Source: an uncultured Eubacteriales bacterium
GTDB taxonomy: Bacteria > Bacillota > Clostridia > Christensenellales > CAG-917
Assembly (NCBI GenBank): GCA_900548005.1
Contig: URIZ01000003.1
Coordinates: forward strand, 58,418 to 122,417
DNA length: 64,000 nt
Reading direction: 5' to 3'
Shown here: positions 33,294 to 40,832 of the stretch, one piece after another
How the letters are laid out: each line of letters starts with the position of its first letter
How positions within the stretch are numbered: position 1 is the first letter of the stretch
Translations under genes and position numbers: made by a program
The notes under the pieces: generated by a model
Told to the model about the DNA's origin: nothing
Seen by the model: the letters and a program-made list of their open reading frames with translations, nothing else
Databases searched by the model: none

Positions 33294-34409
33294 CTATTTG
33301 TCAAGATAAAACTCAACCGCTTGTTTTGTGAGCGGATGCATAGGTTTTCCGCTTTTTGTCACCTTGCCGTAGGTGTAGCCGAGCACCGCTTTGAACCCTT
33401 CGTCAAAGTTGCGCATGGCAATCTCTCTCAATCGGGGAATCGGCTCATACATTCTGTCAAAAGACAGGCTGTCGGCGGTGTACACCAACTTTTCGAGCAT
33501 GGTCATATCCGCTTTTGCCGTGGTGTGATAGCGTATCGCATCGAGAACGTCTTCATCTTCTATGCCGAAATCTCGCCTTGCCTTCTCCGCTCCCAAAAAC
33601 TGATGCAACACCGGCGTGCCGATTGCGCCCTCAGGCACGTCCAATCCGTCAACTGACGGGCGTTGTTTTGCGTTGTCGTGCAAAAAGCATGCAAGGAACG
33701 TCTTTGTGAAGTCCTGTTTGAGATTGTGGCGAGAATTTAGCTCCATAGCGGTAAGAACAACCGCTTTGCTATGCTCGAAAAGCTCATCCGTTTGGTAGGA
33801 TTCGAGCTGTTTCGCCATATGCGAATACTCCTTGAACAGATGAAGCTCGTCAATCTTTGCTTTCACCCTTTCGTCAAGCTCGTCGCAATCGTCGCCCATG
33901 AGAAGTTTTGCACGAACAACGGAAGACGACACGTCTTGCCCTACGTAATCGACAAGGATAAACTCTCCGCCGAAACGGCTTTGCAATTCTCTTGACTTGA
34001 CGCCGATATCGTCAAAACCTTCCCTTCCGCACACGGCTATGGGACAAGTTGCGACAATCTGCTCGGGGTGATACCAAGTGTCGAAATATTCAAGGCTGTC
34101 CCCGCCGATAAGATAGACTATATCGCCGTATTTTTGTTTGAGAACAGGCAGCGTAATCGCGCTGTAATTGTCTTGACCGCGCTCGTTTTCTATGTCGTCA
34201 ATGACAAAATCGAAGTCGGCAAAAGCGACCTTCAAAAGCTCGCATCGAGTGGCAAAATCCAAAAATCCCGCGCTTTTGTGCGGCGGTGTGACTGTGGGGA
34301 CAAGCACCAGTTTGTCAATCCCGAGTTGTTGCATGGCACGTTTGCACATGCTTGCGTGTTCAATGTGCGGCGGATCGAATGCACCGCCGAAAATCAAAGT
34401 CTTTTGCAT
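33294..34409 (-). CDS. nadD: Fusion of nicotinate-nucleotide adenylyltransferase (NadD) and YqeK-type HD hydrolase
   Basis: The 371-residue protein begins QKTLIFGGAFDPPHIEH, the nucleotidyltransferase HxxH region, with YLIGGDSLEYFDTWYHPEQI and SSSVVRAKL later in the NadD part (1-190). From about 200 comes an HD domain (HSKAVVLTAMELN, FLHDNAKQRP, IRYHTTAKADMTMLEK) of the YqeK class, which hydrolyses diadenosine tetraphosphate. In many Bacillota nadD and yqeK are adjacent genes; here they are one frame, and rsfS follows as usual. The start at 34409 is leaderless: TATAAT ends six bases before the ATG. Confidence 0.94.
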   Translation of the reverse strand: MQKTLIFGGAFDPPHIEHASMCKRAMQQLGIDKLVLVPTVTPPHKSAGFLDFATRCELLKVAFADFDFVIDDIENERGQDNYSAITLPVLKQKYGDIVYLIGGDSLEYFDTWYHPEQIVATCPIAVCGREGFDDIGVKSRELQSRFGGEFILVDYVGQDVSSSVVRAKLLMGDDCDELDERVKAKIDELHLFKEYSHMAKQLESYQTDELFEHSKAVVLTAMELNSRHNLKQDFTKTFLACFLHDNAKQRPSVDGLDVPEGAIGTPVLHQFLGAEKARRDFGIEDEDVLDAIRYHTTAKADMTMLEKLVYTADSLSFDRMYEPIPRLREIAMRNFDEGFKAVLGYTYGKVTKSGKPMHPLTKQAVEFYLDK

Positions 34410-34415
34410 ATCTAT

Positions 34416-34444
34416 ATTATACAATGATTGAAGATTATTATCAA
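34416..34444 (-). promoter_or_regulatory. Promoter of nadD-yqeK, predicted leaderless
   Basis: TTGATA (34439-34444), 17-base spacer and TATAAT (34416-34421) on the minus strand, then ATAGAT and the ATG at 34409. No ribosome binding site is present. Confidence 0.8.
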
Positions 34445-34499
34445 TTGTTTGACGTGCGTTTTGCGTATCGAAAAACACAATTTGGGCAAAAATCGCAAT

Positions 34500-35288
34500 A
34501 TGTCAAAAACTCTCGATTATATTTTTGCAAGCATAGTGCTGTCGCTTGTCACGTTCAGTTGGTCAACCTTTGTATTTCACAGCTGGATCGGCGCGCTCGT
34601 GTTCTCTTGCGCTTTTACGGCGGTTGTGATATTCACGATAAGTTATGCCAAGCAAAAAACTTCAAAGCCGTATTCTTGGGAGCGGTTGGAGCTTGAATTT
34701 TGCTTGCGTGGCAACGAGTACGTCATAAAAACGCTTTTGCGTGCTATAAAAAACAGCGATTTTAAGAATAGTCGTTCCCATATTTTGCTTGAAGATTGCG
34801 TGATAATTGCCAATTTCAAGTTTTCACCGCTCGGCGCAAGCGACGTTGCAGCGGCGTGCAATCTTGCGCTGAAACACGAAAAACAAGAAGTTTTTCTGCT
34901 TGCAAAAGGCTTGGATCGCAAAGCCTATCGCATAGCAAACCTTGAAAGGATAAAGCTCAATCTCATCAAAACAAAGCAAATCTTCCGCTTTCTTGCAAAG
35001 CGCAACGCCCTGCCAAACCTTGAAAAAACAAAAACGAAATTCGATCTAAAAGGCGTCTTCGAAACAATTCTCAACAGGCGCAACTTCAAAAACTATGCCT
35101 TTTCAGGCTCGATACTTATCCTTGTGTCCTTCATCACTCCACTAAAAATCTACTATATCGTCATCGGTTCGCTCACTCTTTTTGCCGCCCTACTCACGCT
35201 ATCCCCACTCGGCAACGGCAGTTTTACATCCCCAAAAGTCTTCGCCCGCCTCGAACGCGAACTCGAAGACGAGTATAAACGGGAATGA
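34500..35288 (+). CDS. Membrane protein of unknown function with central soluble domain
   Basis: The 262-residue protein has two N-terminal helices (about 6-50), a basic soluble core (60-185) and two C-terminal helices (about 190-235). The core contains ILLEDCVIIANFKF and NLALKHEKQEVFLLAKGL, which recalls a restriction-endonuclease-like alpha/beta fold, but catalytic residues are not certain. It is divergent from nadD. The start at ATG 34500 has no clear Shine-Dalgarno sequence. The last residues are charged (RLERELEDEYKRE). Confidence 0.7.
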   Translation: MSKTLDYIFASIVLSLVTFSWSTFVFHSWIGALVFSCAFTAVVIFTISYAKQKTSKPYSWERLELEFCLRGNEYVIKTLLRAIKNSDFKNSRSHILLEDCVIIANFKFSPLGASDVAAACNLALKHEKQEVFLLAKGLDRKAYRIANLERIKLNLIKTKQIFRFLAKRNALPNLEKTKTKFDLKGVFETILNRRNFKNYAFSGSILILVSFITPLKIYYIVIGSLTLFAALLTLSPLGNGSFTSPKVFARLERELEDEYKRE

Positions 35289-35342
35289 CAAGGACAATTT
35301 GTATTTCAACGAATATTCCAATCGGGTGTGGGTGTCTCACCC

Positions 35343-35450
35343 AATCGTCATTCTGAGCGTAGTCGAAGGATCTAGCGTAGCGAAAAGAAAAAGCAAGATA
35401 TGCGCCTTACGGCTGGATGTTTCGGCAGGCGCAACATGACAAGGAAAAAT
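35343..35450. repeat. Second copy of the TGTCATxCTGAGC long-hairpin repeat
   Basis: This matches 21787-21897 over most of its length: GTCGAAGGATCTAGCGTAGC, CCTTACGGCTGGATGTTTCG, then GCAACATGACAAGGAAAAAT. The arms TTCTGAGCGTAGTCGAA and TTTCGGCAGGCGCAAC pair imperfectly. It is non-coding. Confidence 0.75.
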
Positions 35451-35472
35451 TTTAAATTTTACCGCTTAAACA

Positions 35473-35554
35473 ACCAAGCCGACAATCTTGCGAAATTGCG
35501 GCAGGAGTTTTTATCCGTGTTTGAACTGATAGCAAAGATTTTCGGCGCGGTTAG
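35473..35554. repeat. 82-base dispersed repeat, copy 1
   Basis: From CCAAGCCGACAATCTTGCG to GGCGCGGTTAG. It is nearly identical to 63920-64000. Its origin is unknown. It is followed (35563-35629) by another hairpin with CAAAAGCC and GGCTTTTG ends. Confidence 0.75.
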
Positions 35555-35642
35555 CTAAGCAAAAGCCTAATGCGGCTCTCGGTGTTGCTTGCACGCAAGC
35601 GATGCCGTTGCCGCAATGACGGCTTTTGTTCGAAGTGCCTTA

Positions 35643-35770
35643 ATCTTGATTAATCGCATATTTGGATGAATAGCAAGGAAACACCCATCCGAAACAAAAC
35701 CAAATGTACAAGTAGTACATGATTTTCGAGCGGATGGGTGTTAACGCAGCTATTCGCCAAACAGCATCTC
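35643..35770. repeat. Nested stem-loop repeat, copy C1
   Basis: Stems: TTTGG/CCAAA (35661-35665, 35757-35761), GAATAGC/GCTATTC, CACCCATCCG (35682-35691) with CGGATGGGTG (35731-35740), and AAAA-CCAA-ATGTAC with GTACAT-GA-TTTT. It is a tandem duplicate of C2 with period 128 bases. Confidence 0.8.
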
Positions 35771-35774
35771 AATC

Positions 35775-35906
35775 TTGATTAATCGCATATTTGGATGAAG
35801 AACAAGAAAACACCCATCCGAAACAAAACCCAACGTACAAAATAGTACGTGATTTTGGAGCGGATGGGTGTTGACGCAGTTATTCGCCAAATAGGCGATT
35901 AATCAA
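35775..35906. repeat. Nested stem-loop repeat, copy C2 (overlaps the obgE stop)
   Basis: Outer stem TTGATTAATCG (35775-35785) plus TATTTGG pairs with CCAAATA plus CGATTAATCAA (35896-35906). The right side contains the last codon and TAA stop of obgE. Middle stem CACCCATCCG/CGGATGGGTG; inner AAAA-CCCA-ACGTAC with GTACGT-GA-TTTT. Confidence 0.8.
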
Positions 35907-37161
35907 CCCATTCAAACTCGATGTCGCCAATAACAACAGTATCCCCTTCCTTCATACCGCGCTTTTTAAGCTCGGCGATAACTCCGCGGTCTTTGAGAAC
36001 CTTTTGGAAGAATGCGAAGGAATCTTGAGAAGAAATGGTGACGTTTTGGATGAGGAAGTCAACAAGACCGCCGTCAACGAAGAACGAGCCGTCGTCAAGA
36101 CGTGTGACGGTGAATTTTTGATCGCTCTTGGGCTCAAGCTCGAAGGTTTCGTCACGCTCGATGCGAGAAGGCGGAGGAAGCTCGTCCACTTTCTCTTTCA
36201 TGACTTTGAGAAGCTCGTCAATGCCTTGATGCGTGAGCGCGGACACAACGTACACCTTTTTGCCGATCGCCTTTTCAAACTTGGCGATTTCATCGGGATC
36301 GGTGAGAAGATCTGCCTTGCCTGCAACGACAATTTGCGGAATCTGAGCGAGTTTTTCGCTGTAAGTGGCAAGCTCGGCATTGATTTTGTTGTAGTCGTCA
36401 ATGGGATCTCTGCCTTCACTGCCGCTGATGTCCACAACGTGAACGATAAGGCGCACGCGCTCTATGTGGCGCAAGAAATAGTGTCCCAGACCTGCGCCTT
36501 CGCTTGCCCCCTCGATTAGACCGGGGATGTCGGCGATGACAAAACTCTCATCGTACATTTGTACAACGCCCAAGTTTGGATTGATTGTCGTGAAATGGTA
36601 GTTGGCGATTTTGGGTTTTGCAGACGTCAAAACGCTCAAAAGCGTGGATTTTCCGACATTGGGAAAACCGACAAGACCAACGTCCGCAATGGTTTTGAGC
36701 TCAAGCGTGACCTGATGCTCTTCGGTGGTTTCGCCAAGTTGCGAGAAAGACGGAGCTTGACGTTTTGCGTGCGCAAAGCGGTTGTTCCCTTTGCCTCCGC
36801 GACCGCCTTTGAGAGCCACAAACGTCTCGCCGTCATCAAACAAATCGCAGATGACTTTGCCGCTTTGAGTGTCGCGAATGACAGTGCCGACAGGCACTTT
36901 GATGACAAGCGGCGGAGCAGATTTGCCCGTGCAATTTTTGGACTCGCCGTCGCCGCCGTTTTGCGCGCGATAGAATTTTTGAAATTTGAAATCGATAAGG
37001 GTGTTTATATCCTTATCCGCAACAAACACTACGTCGCCGCCGTTGCCGCCGTCACCGCCGTCCGGACCGCCGTTCGGCACAAACTTCTCACGGTGAAAAG
37101 ACACTTTGCCGTTGCCGCCGTTGCCTGCTTTTATAAAGATTTTTACATAATCGAGAAACAT
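35899..37161 (-). CDS. obgE: Ribosome-associated GTPase ObgE
   Basis: The 420-residue protein has a glycine-rich Obg domain (KAGNGGNGKVSFHREKF, GGDGGNGGDVVFVAD), a G domain with P-loop GFPNVGKSTLLS, DIPGLIEGASEGAGLG and the OCT domain at the C-terminus found in Gram-positive Obg. It acts in 50S assembly and stress signalling. ATG at 37161 with AAGGAAGGTG upstream is used, not the upstream frame opening at 37245. It lies alone, ending in nested repeat C2. Confidence 0.96.
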   Translation of the reverse strand: MFLDYVKIFIKAGNGGNGKVSFHREKFVPNGGPDGGDGGNGGDVVFVADKDINTLIDFKFQKFYRAQNGGDGESKNCTGKSAPPLVIKVPVGTVIRDTQSGKVICDLFDDGETFVALKGGRGGKGNNRFAHAKRQAPSFSQLGETTEEHQVTLELKTIADVGLVGFPNVGKSTLLSVLTSAKPKIANYHFTTINPNLGVVQMYDESFVIADIPGLIEGASEGAGLGHYFLRHIERVRLIVHVVDISGSEGRDPIDDYNKINAELATYSEKLAQIPQIVVAGKADLLTDPDEIAKFEKAIGKKVYVVSALTHQGIDELLKVMKEKVDELPPPSRIERDETFELEPKSDQKFTVTRLDDGSFFVDGGLVDFLIQNVTISSQDSFAFFQKVLKDRGVIAELKKRGMKEGDTVVIGDIEFEWVD

Positions 37162-37370
37162 AAGTTTCACCTTCCTTTGCCCTTTTCGGGCGGGAATTTT
37201 GTCTTGTTGCCGAGCAAAGTTTACCCTGTTGCGCGAAACTGTCAAATCGGCAAAACATCACTGTTTGGTATGTCATCACGCAAGACAATTCCAAAAATCA
37301 GCGTTTTTTAGAATTGTTTTGCCGTTTTACCTTGTGTAGAGTGATTTGTGACATACACAATGAGATTATA

Positions 37371-38756
37371 TCACTTTTCACTGTCTTTTGCAAACTGTTG
37401 AAGGATTGCCTTTGCAGAACGCTTGCCTGCGCCCATTGCGAGAATCACGGTTGCAGCCCCTGTCATTGCGTCACCGCCCGTATAGAGCCTTTCAACGTTT
37501 GTCCTGCCAAACTCGTCTGCGACGATTGTGCCCTTCTTTGACGTTTCGAGCAAAGGAAAACTCTTCTTGATGATGGGATTCGGGCTTGTGCCGAGCGCAA
37601 CGATGACTTGATCGCATTCTATCTCAAACCCGCTCCCTTCGATCTCAACGGGACGTCTTCTCCCGCTTGCGTCCGGCTCGCCTAGTTGCATACGAATGAG
37701 CCTTGCTCCCCTGACGTTGCCTTGCTCGTCACCGAGAATTTCAACGGGATTGACAAGCAAATCGAACTTCACTCCTTCTTGCTCGGCATGTTCGATCTCT
37801 TCCGCCCTAGCAGGCATTTCCGCACGAGAGCGGCGATACACCAACGTCACGTCGCTGCCAAGTCGCAAAGCGGTGCGCGCCGCGTCCATTGCAACGTTGC
37901 CTGCGCCCACAACCACGGTGCGTTTTGCTCTGCGTATGGGGGTTATACTGTCCGCCTTGTACGCTTTCATAAGGTTGACGCGCGTCAGATACTCGTTTGA
38001 CGAATACACGCCGTTGAGATTTTCGCCCTTTATGCGCATAAACATCGGCACGCCTGCGCCGCTTGCGATAAACACGGCGTCATATTCTTCGAGCAGTTCT
38101 TCGACAAAAACGCTCTTGCCGACAACCACGTCCTTTTCAATTTTGACGCCGAGAGATTTTACTCCGTCAATCTCCTTTTTGACAAGGGATTTCGGCAATC
38201 TAAACTCTGGGATTCCGTACACAAGCACACCGCCCGCTTCGTGCAACGCCTCAAATATCGTCACTTCAACGCCCGCACGCGCAAGATCCGCGCTGCAAGA
38301 CAGACCGGCAGGTCCCGATCCTACCACGGCAACACGCTTGCCTATCGGACAAGCGGCGTCTGCCGCCGTCAAATCGTTTGCGTGGGCATAATCGGCTACA
38401 TAGCGTTCGAGATTGCCTATGGCAACGCTGCCGCCGAGTTTTTCACGTCTGACGCAATATTTTTCGCATTGGTTTTCTTGCGGACACACTCTTCCGCAAA
38501 TCGCCGCGAGATTGTTGTCTATTTTGAGAATTTTTGCCGCGCCGTCCATGTTGCCTTGTCTGATTTTTGCGATAAAATCTGGGATATGCACGCCGACAGG
38601 GCAACCGCTCATACATGGCGCATTCTTACAATTAAGGCATCTATCCGCCTCTTCTTTGGCGATTTCGTCCGTATAACCGAGAGCGACTTCGTCAAAATTG
38701 TTGCAACGCTCGGATGCGGATTGAGTGGGCATAGCGTGTCTATCAGTCTTGACCAT
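37371..38756 (-). CDS. nfnB: NfnB-type (GltD-like) large subunit of NADH-dependent reduced ferredoxin:NADP+ oxidoreductase
   Basis: The 461-residue flavoprotein has two N-terminal cysteine clusters (CLNCKNAPCMSGCP and CGRVCPQENQCEKYC) for 4Fe-4S centres, an FAD motif GSGPAGLSCSADLA and an NADPH motif GAGNVAMDAARTALRLG. It overlaps nfnA by 14 bases. In this gene pair the protein is most likely NfnB (electron-bifurcating transhydrogenase) rather than a glutamate synthase small subunit, since no gltB lies nearby. NfnAB balances ferredoxin, NADH and NADPH in anaerobes. AAGGAG precedes the ATG. Confidence 0.9.
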   Translation of the reverse strand: MVKTDRHAMPTQSASERCNNFDEVALGYTDEIAKEEADRCLNCKNAPCMSGCPVGVHIPDFIAKIRQGNMDGAAKILKIDNNLAAICGRVCPQENQCEKYCVRREKLGGSVAIGNLERYVADYAHANDLTAADAACPIGKRVAVVGSGPAGLSCSADLARAGVEVTIFEALHEAGGVLVYGIPEFRLPKSLVKKEIDGVKSLGVKIEKDVVVGKSVFVEELLEEYDAVFIASGAGVPMFMRIKGENLNGVYSSNEYLTRVNLMKAYKADSITPIRRAKRTVVVGAGNVAMDAARTALRLGSDVTLVYRRSRAEMPARAEEIEHAEQEGVKFDLLVNPVEILGDEQGNVRGARLIRMQLGEPDASGRRRPVEIEGSGFEIECDQVIVALGTSPNPIIKKSFPLLETSKKGTIVADEFGRTNVERLYTGGDAMTGAATVILAMGAGKRSAKAILQQFAKDSEK

Positions 38757-39585
38757 ATTCTCTCCTTAAATTGCACAAATGCGCTTGTTCTTGCTCCTTG
38801 TAGGTCTTTGAGCGCAATATCGCTTCGTCGAAATCGACGAGATGTCCGTCAAATTCGGGACCGTCTATGCACGCATACTTTGTTTCGCCGCCCACCGTCA
38901 AGCGACAGCAACCGCACATACCCGTGCCGTCCACCATCATGGAATTCATGCTGACAACCGTGTCGATTGCAAGCTCTTTTGTGAGCGCGCACACGGCTTT
39001 CATCATCGCAAGCGGACCGACTGCGAACACGCAATCGTATTTTTTTCCGCCGTCGACAAGCGATTTGAGCATATCGGTGACAAAACCTTTGTTGCCGTTT
39101 GAGCCGTCGTCGGTGACAAGATACAAATTGTCGCAATTTGCTCTAAACTCGTCCGTGTACATCAAAAGGCTCTCGTTGCGCGCGCCGACAATGACGTCAA
39201 CGCTCTTTTTGTCGCAAGAAAGCTGCTTTGCTTGCGGATATATCACCGCCGCGCCGATGCCGCCACCGACAAGGCATACGCTGTCGTATTTACCAAGATC
39301 CGTTGCGTTGCCGAGCGGCCCGACAAAGTCGGCAAGGCAATCGCCCTCGTTCATGTGCGAGAGTTTGAGCGTAGTGTAGCCCACTTCTTGCACGAGAACG
39401 GACACCGTGCCGTCCTTGCGAGAATAGTCGCAAATGGTAAAAGGCACTCGCTCGCCGTCATCGTCCGTGCGCAAAATGATAAATTGCCCCGCAAGGCAAT
39501 GTTTTGCAACCATCGGCGCATATATGACGTACTCGTGTACGTTGGGCGCAAGTTGCTTTTTTGAGATGATTTCAAACTTTTTCAT
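38743..39585 (-). CDS. nfnA: NfnA-type FAD/NAD-binding, 2Fe-2S small subunit
   Basis: The 280-residue protein belongs to the ferredoxin-NADP reductase family. It has an FAD-binding barrel (AGQFIILR, VPFTICDYSRKDG), an NAD domain (VCLVGGGIGAAV) and a C-terminal 2Fe-2S loop with four cysteines (DGTGMCGCCRLTVGG and YACIDGPEF). This architecture is shared by NfnA and dihydroorotate dehydrogenase electron-transfer subunits; pairing with nfnB decides for Nfn. ATG at 39585 (MKKFEIISKKQLAPNV) fits the family N-terminus; an upstream ATG at 39618 is possible. It lies 60 bases after nth. Confidence 0.9.
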   Translation of the reverse strand: MKKFEIISKKQLAPNVHEYVIYAPMVAKHCLAGQFIILRTDDDGERVPFTICDYSRKDGTVSVLVQEVGYTTLKLSHMNEGDCLADFVGPLGNATDLGKYDSVCLVGGGIGAAVIYPQAKQLSCDKKSVDVIVGARNESLLMYTDEFRANCDNLYLVTDDGSNGNKGFVTDMLKSLVDGGKKYDCVFAVGPLAMMKAVCALTKELAIDTVVSMNSMMVDGTGMCGCCRLTVGGETKYACIDGPEFDGHLVDFDEAILRSKTYKEQEQAHLCNLRREYGQD

Positions 39586-39645
39586 ATCCGTTTTTGCAAG
39601 CGATTCGATGTTGTGCATGGTTATTCTGCACGCTCGTCAACGCTT

Positions 39646-40272
39646 TCATTTTGTTAGTTTTTGATAGTATTCGCAATACGGGCGCAGTTCACAAGCGGCG
39701 CAATCGGGGTTTTGCGAATGGCAAACGTATCGACCTTGAAATATCAAAAGATGATGCAGTCTTGACCATTTCGACTCGTCAAACGCTTTCATCAACGCTT
39801 GCTCGGTTTGCTCGGGAGTCTTGGTGTGGACGATGCCTATGCGGTTTGCCACCCTAAAAACGTGTGTATCCACCGCAATGGCGTTGCCGCCGTACGCTTC
39901 GCTGTACACGACGTTTGCCGTCTTTCTGCCCACTCCGTGCAATTTTTCAAGTCCTTCTCTTGTCGCGGGCATGCCGCCTTGCTCGAGAATACTCAGGCTG
40001 ATAGCCTTGATTGCCTTTGCCTTATTATGATAAAATCCGCAAGAAAATATATGCTTTTCAAGCTCGGCAACGTCCATTCGGGCAAAAGCCTCGGGAGTGT
40101 TTGCGATTTTGAAAAGCTCGCTTGTGACTTTGTTTACGCGCTTATCCGTGCATTGAGCGGACAAAACCACCGCAACAAGCAGTTCAAACGGCGTTGTGTA
40201 GTCAAGCTCGCACTTCGCATTCGGGTGCATGCTTGACAAAATCTCAAATATTTTCTCATTCGTTTCGGTCAT
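39646..40272 (-). CDS. nth: Endonuclease III
   Basis: The 208-residue DNA glycosylase/AP lyase has the helix-hairpin-helix LEKLHGVGRKTANVV with catalytic Lys, the Asp in AVDTHVFRV and a C-terminal 4Fe-4S loop of pattern Cx6Cx2Cx5C (CHSQNPDCAACELRPYC). It removes oxidised pyrimidines. The start at 40272 lies six bases after a CATAAT -10 box and has no ribosome binding site, so the mRNA is predicted leaderless. It is followed by nfnA on the same strand. Confidence 0.95.
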   Translation of the reverse strand: MTETNEKIFEILSSMHPNAKCELDYTTPFELLVAVVLSAQCTDKRVNKVTSELFKIANTPEAFARMDVAELEKHIFSCGFYHNKAKAIKAISLSILEQGGMPATREGLEKLHGVGRKTANVVYSEAYGGNAIAVDTHVFRVANRIGIVHTKTPEQTEQALMKAFDESKWSRLHHLLIFQGRYVCHSQNPDCAACELRPYCEYYQKLTK

Positions 40273-40278
40273 AGCGCA

Positions 40279-40307
40279 ATTATGCCACAAAAAGCGCGCG
40301 TTTGCAA
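40279..40307 (-). promoter_or_regulatory. Promoter of nth, predicted leaderless
   Basis: TTGCAA (40302-40307), 17-base spacer and CATAAT (40279-40284) on the minus strand, then TGCGCT and the ATG at 40272. Confidence 0.7.
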
Positions 40308-40432
40308 TAGTTTGCGCGCATACGTGAGAATAACTTTTGTTTTTTTATAAGCATATTTGCGCCCAATAGCAAGAAAAATCCGCGATAGGTTCGATTTGCC
40401 GCGCGGTTTGGCGTTTTTGAAAGATTTTAGAC

Positions 40433-40457
40433 GAAAAGCACGACAAGCGTGCTTTTC
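40433..40457. other. Hairpin downstream of the DUF3343 gene
   Basis: GAAAAGCACG, five-base loop, CGTGCTTTTC is a perfect 10-bp stem 34 bases after the stop. A short T-run within the stem suggests a weak terminator. Confidence 0.5.
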
Positions 40458-40491
40458 AAAGCGGAACATTTGCAAAGGCAAATTGCCGCGC

Positions 40492-40740
40492 TCAAAGCCT
40501 GATTGCATTACCGTTTTGCGAAAAATAAAAGAAACCCACCGCCGACGGATAACGCCCGCGCGACAGCACCGCTTTTGCCTGTCCCATGTCCTTTGCAAAC
40601 AGTTTCACCGACAATCCACACCCGACTCCTGCCGACGACGGAGTGTTGATAAGTTTGCACGACACGCAATAGGACGTCATTTCTTCATAAAAACGCACGG
40701 CTTCTTGCCTTGAGCGGAAGGATACGAAAAATTCTCTCAT
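40492..40740 (-). CDS. DUF3343 small protein (putative Se/S carrier-like)
   Basis: The 82-residue protein matches the DUF3343 pattern: an N-terminal beta strand (FFVSFRSRQEAVRFYEEM), a conserved Cys in YCVSCKLINTPSSAGVGCG and LSVKLFAKDM. DUF3343 proteins are found beside cysteine desulfurase-like and selenium-metabolism genes and are proposed sulfur or selenium carriers. Here it is divergent from such an enzyme at 40833 with a 92-base shared promoter region. GGGGGT precedes the ATG, with TATAAT just upstream of that. Confidence 0.85.
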   Translation of the reverse strand: MREFFVSFRSRQEAVRFYEEMTSYCVSCKLINTPSSAGVGCGLSVKLFAKDMGQAKAVLSRGRYPSAVGFFYFSQNGNAIRL

Positions 40741-40832
40741 GCTTTACCCCCGAAATTATATGTATCCGCTCCGAGATTAATATATTGAAAACGCACATTT
40801 TTTGTGAGCGCGCGCATAGATTGCATATTGAA

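Noticed and set aside
37371..38756. Glutamate synthase small subunit GltD
   Set aside because: Sequence alone fits, but the overlapping partner is an NfnA-type FAD/2Fe-2S protein and no gltB lies nearby.
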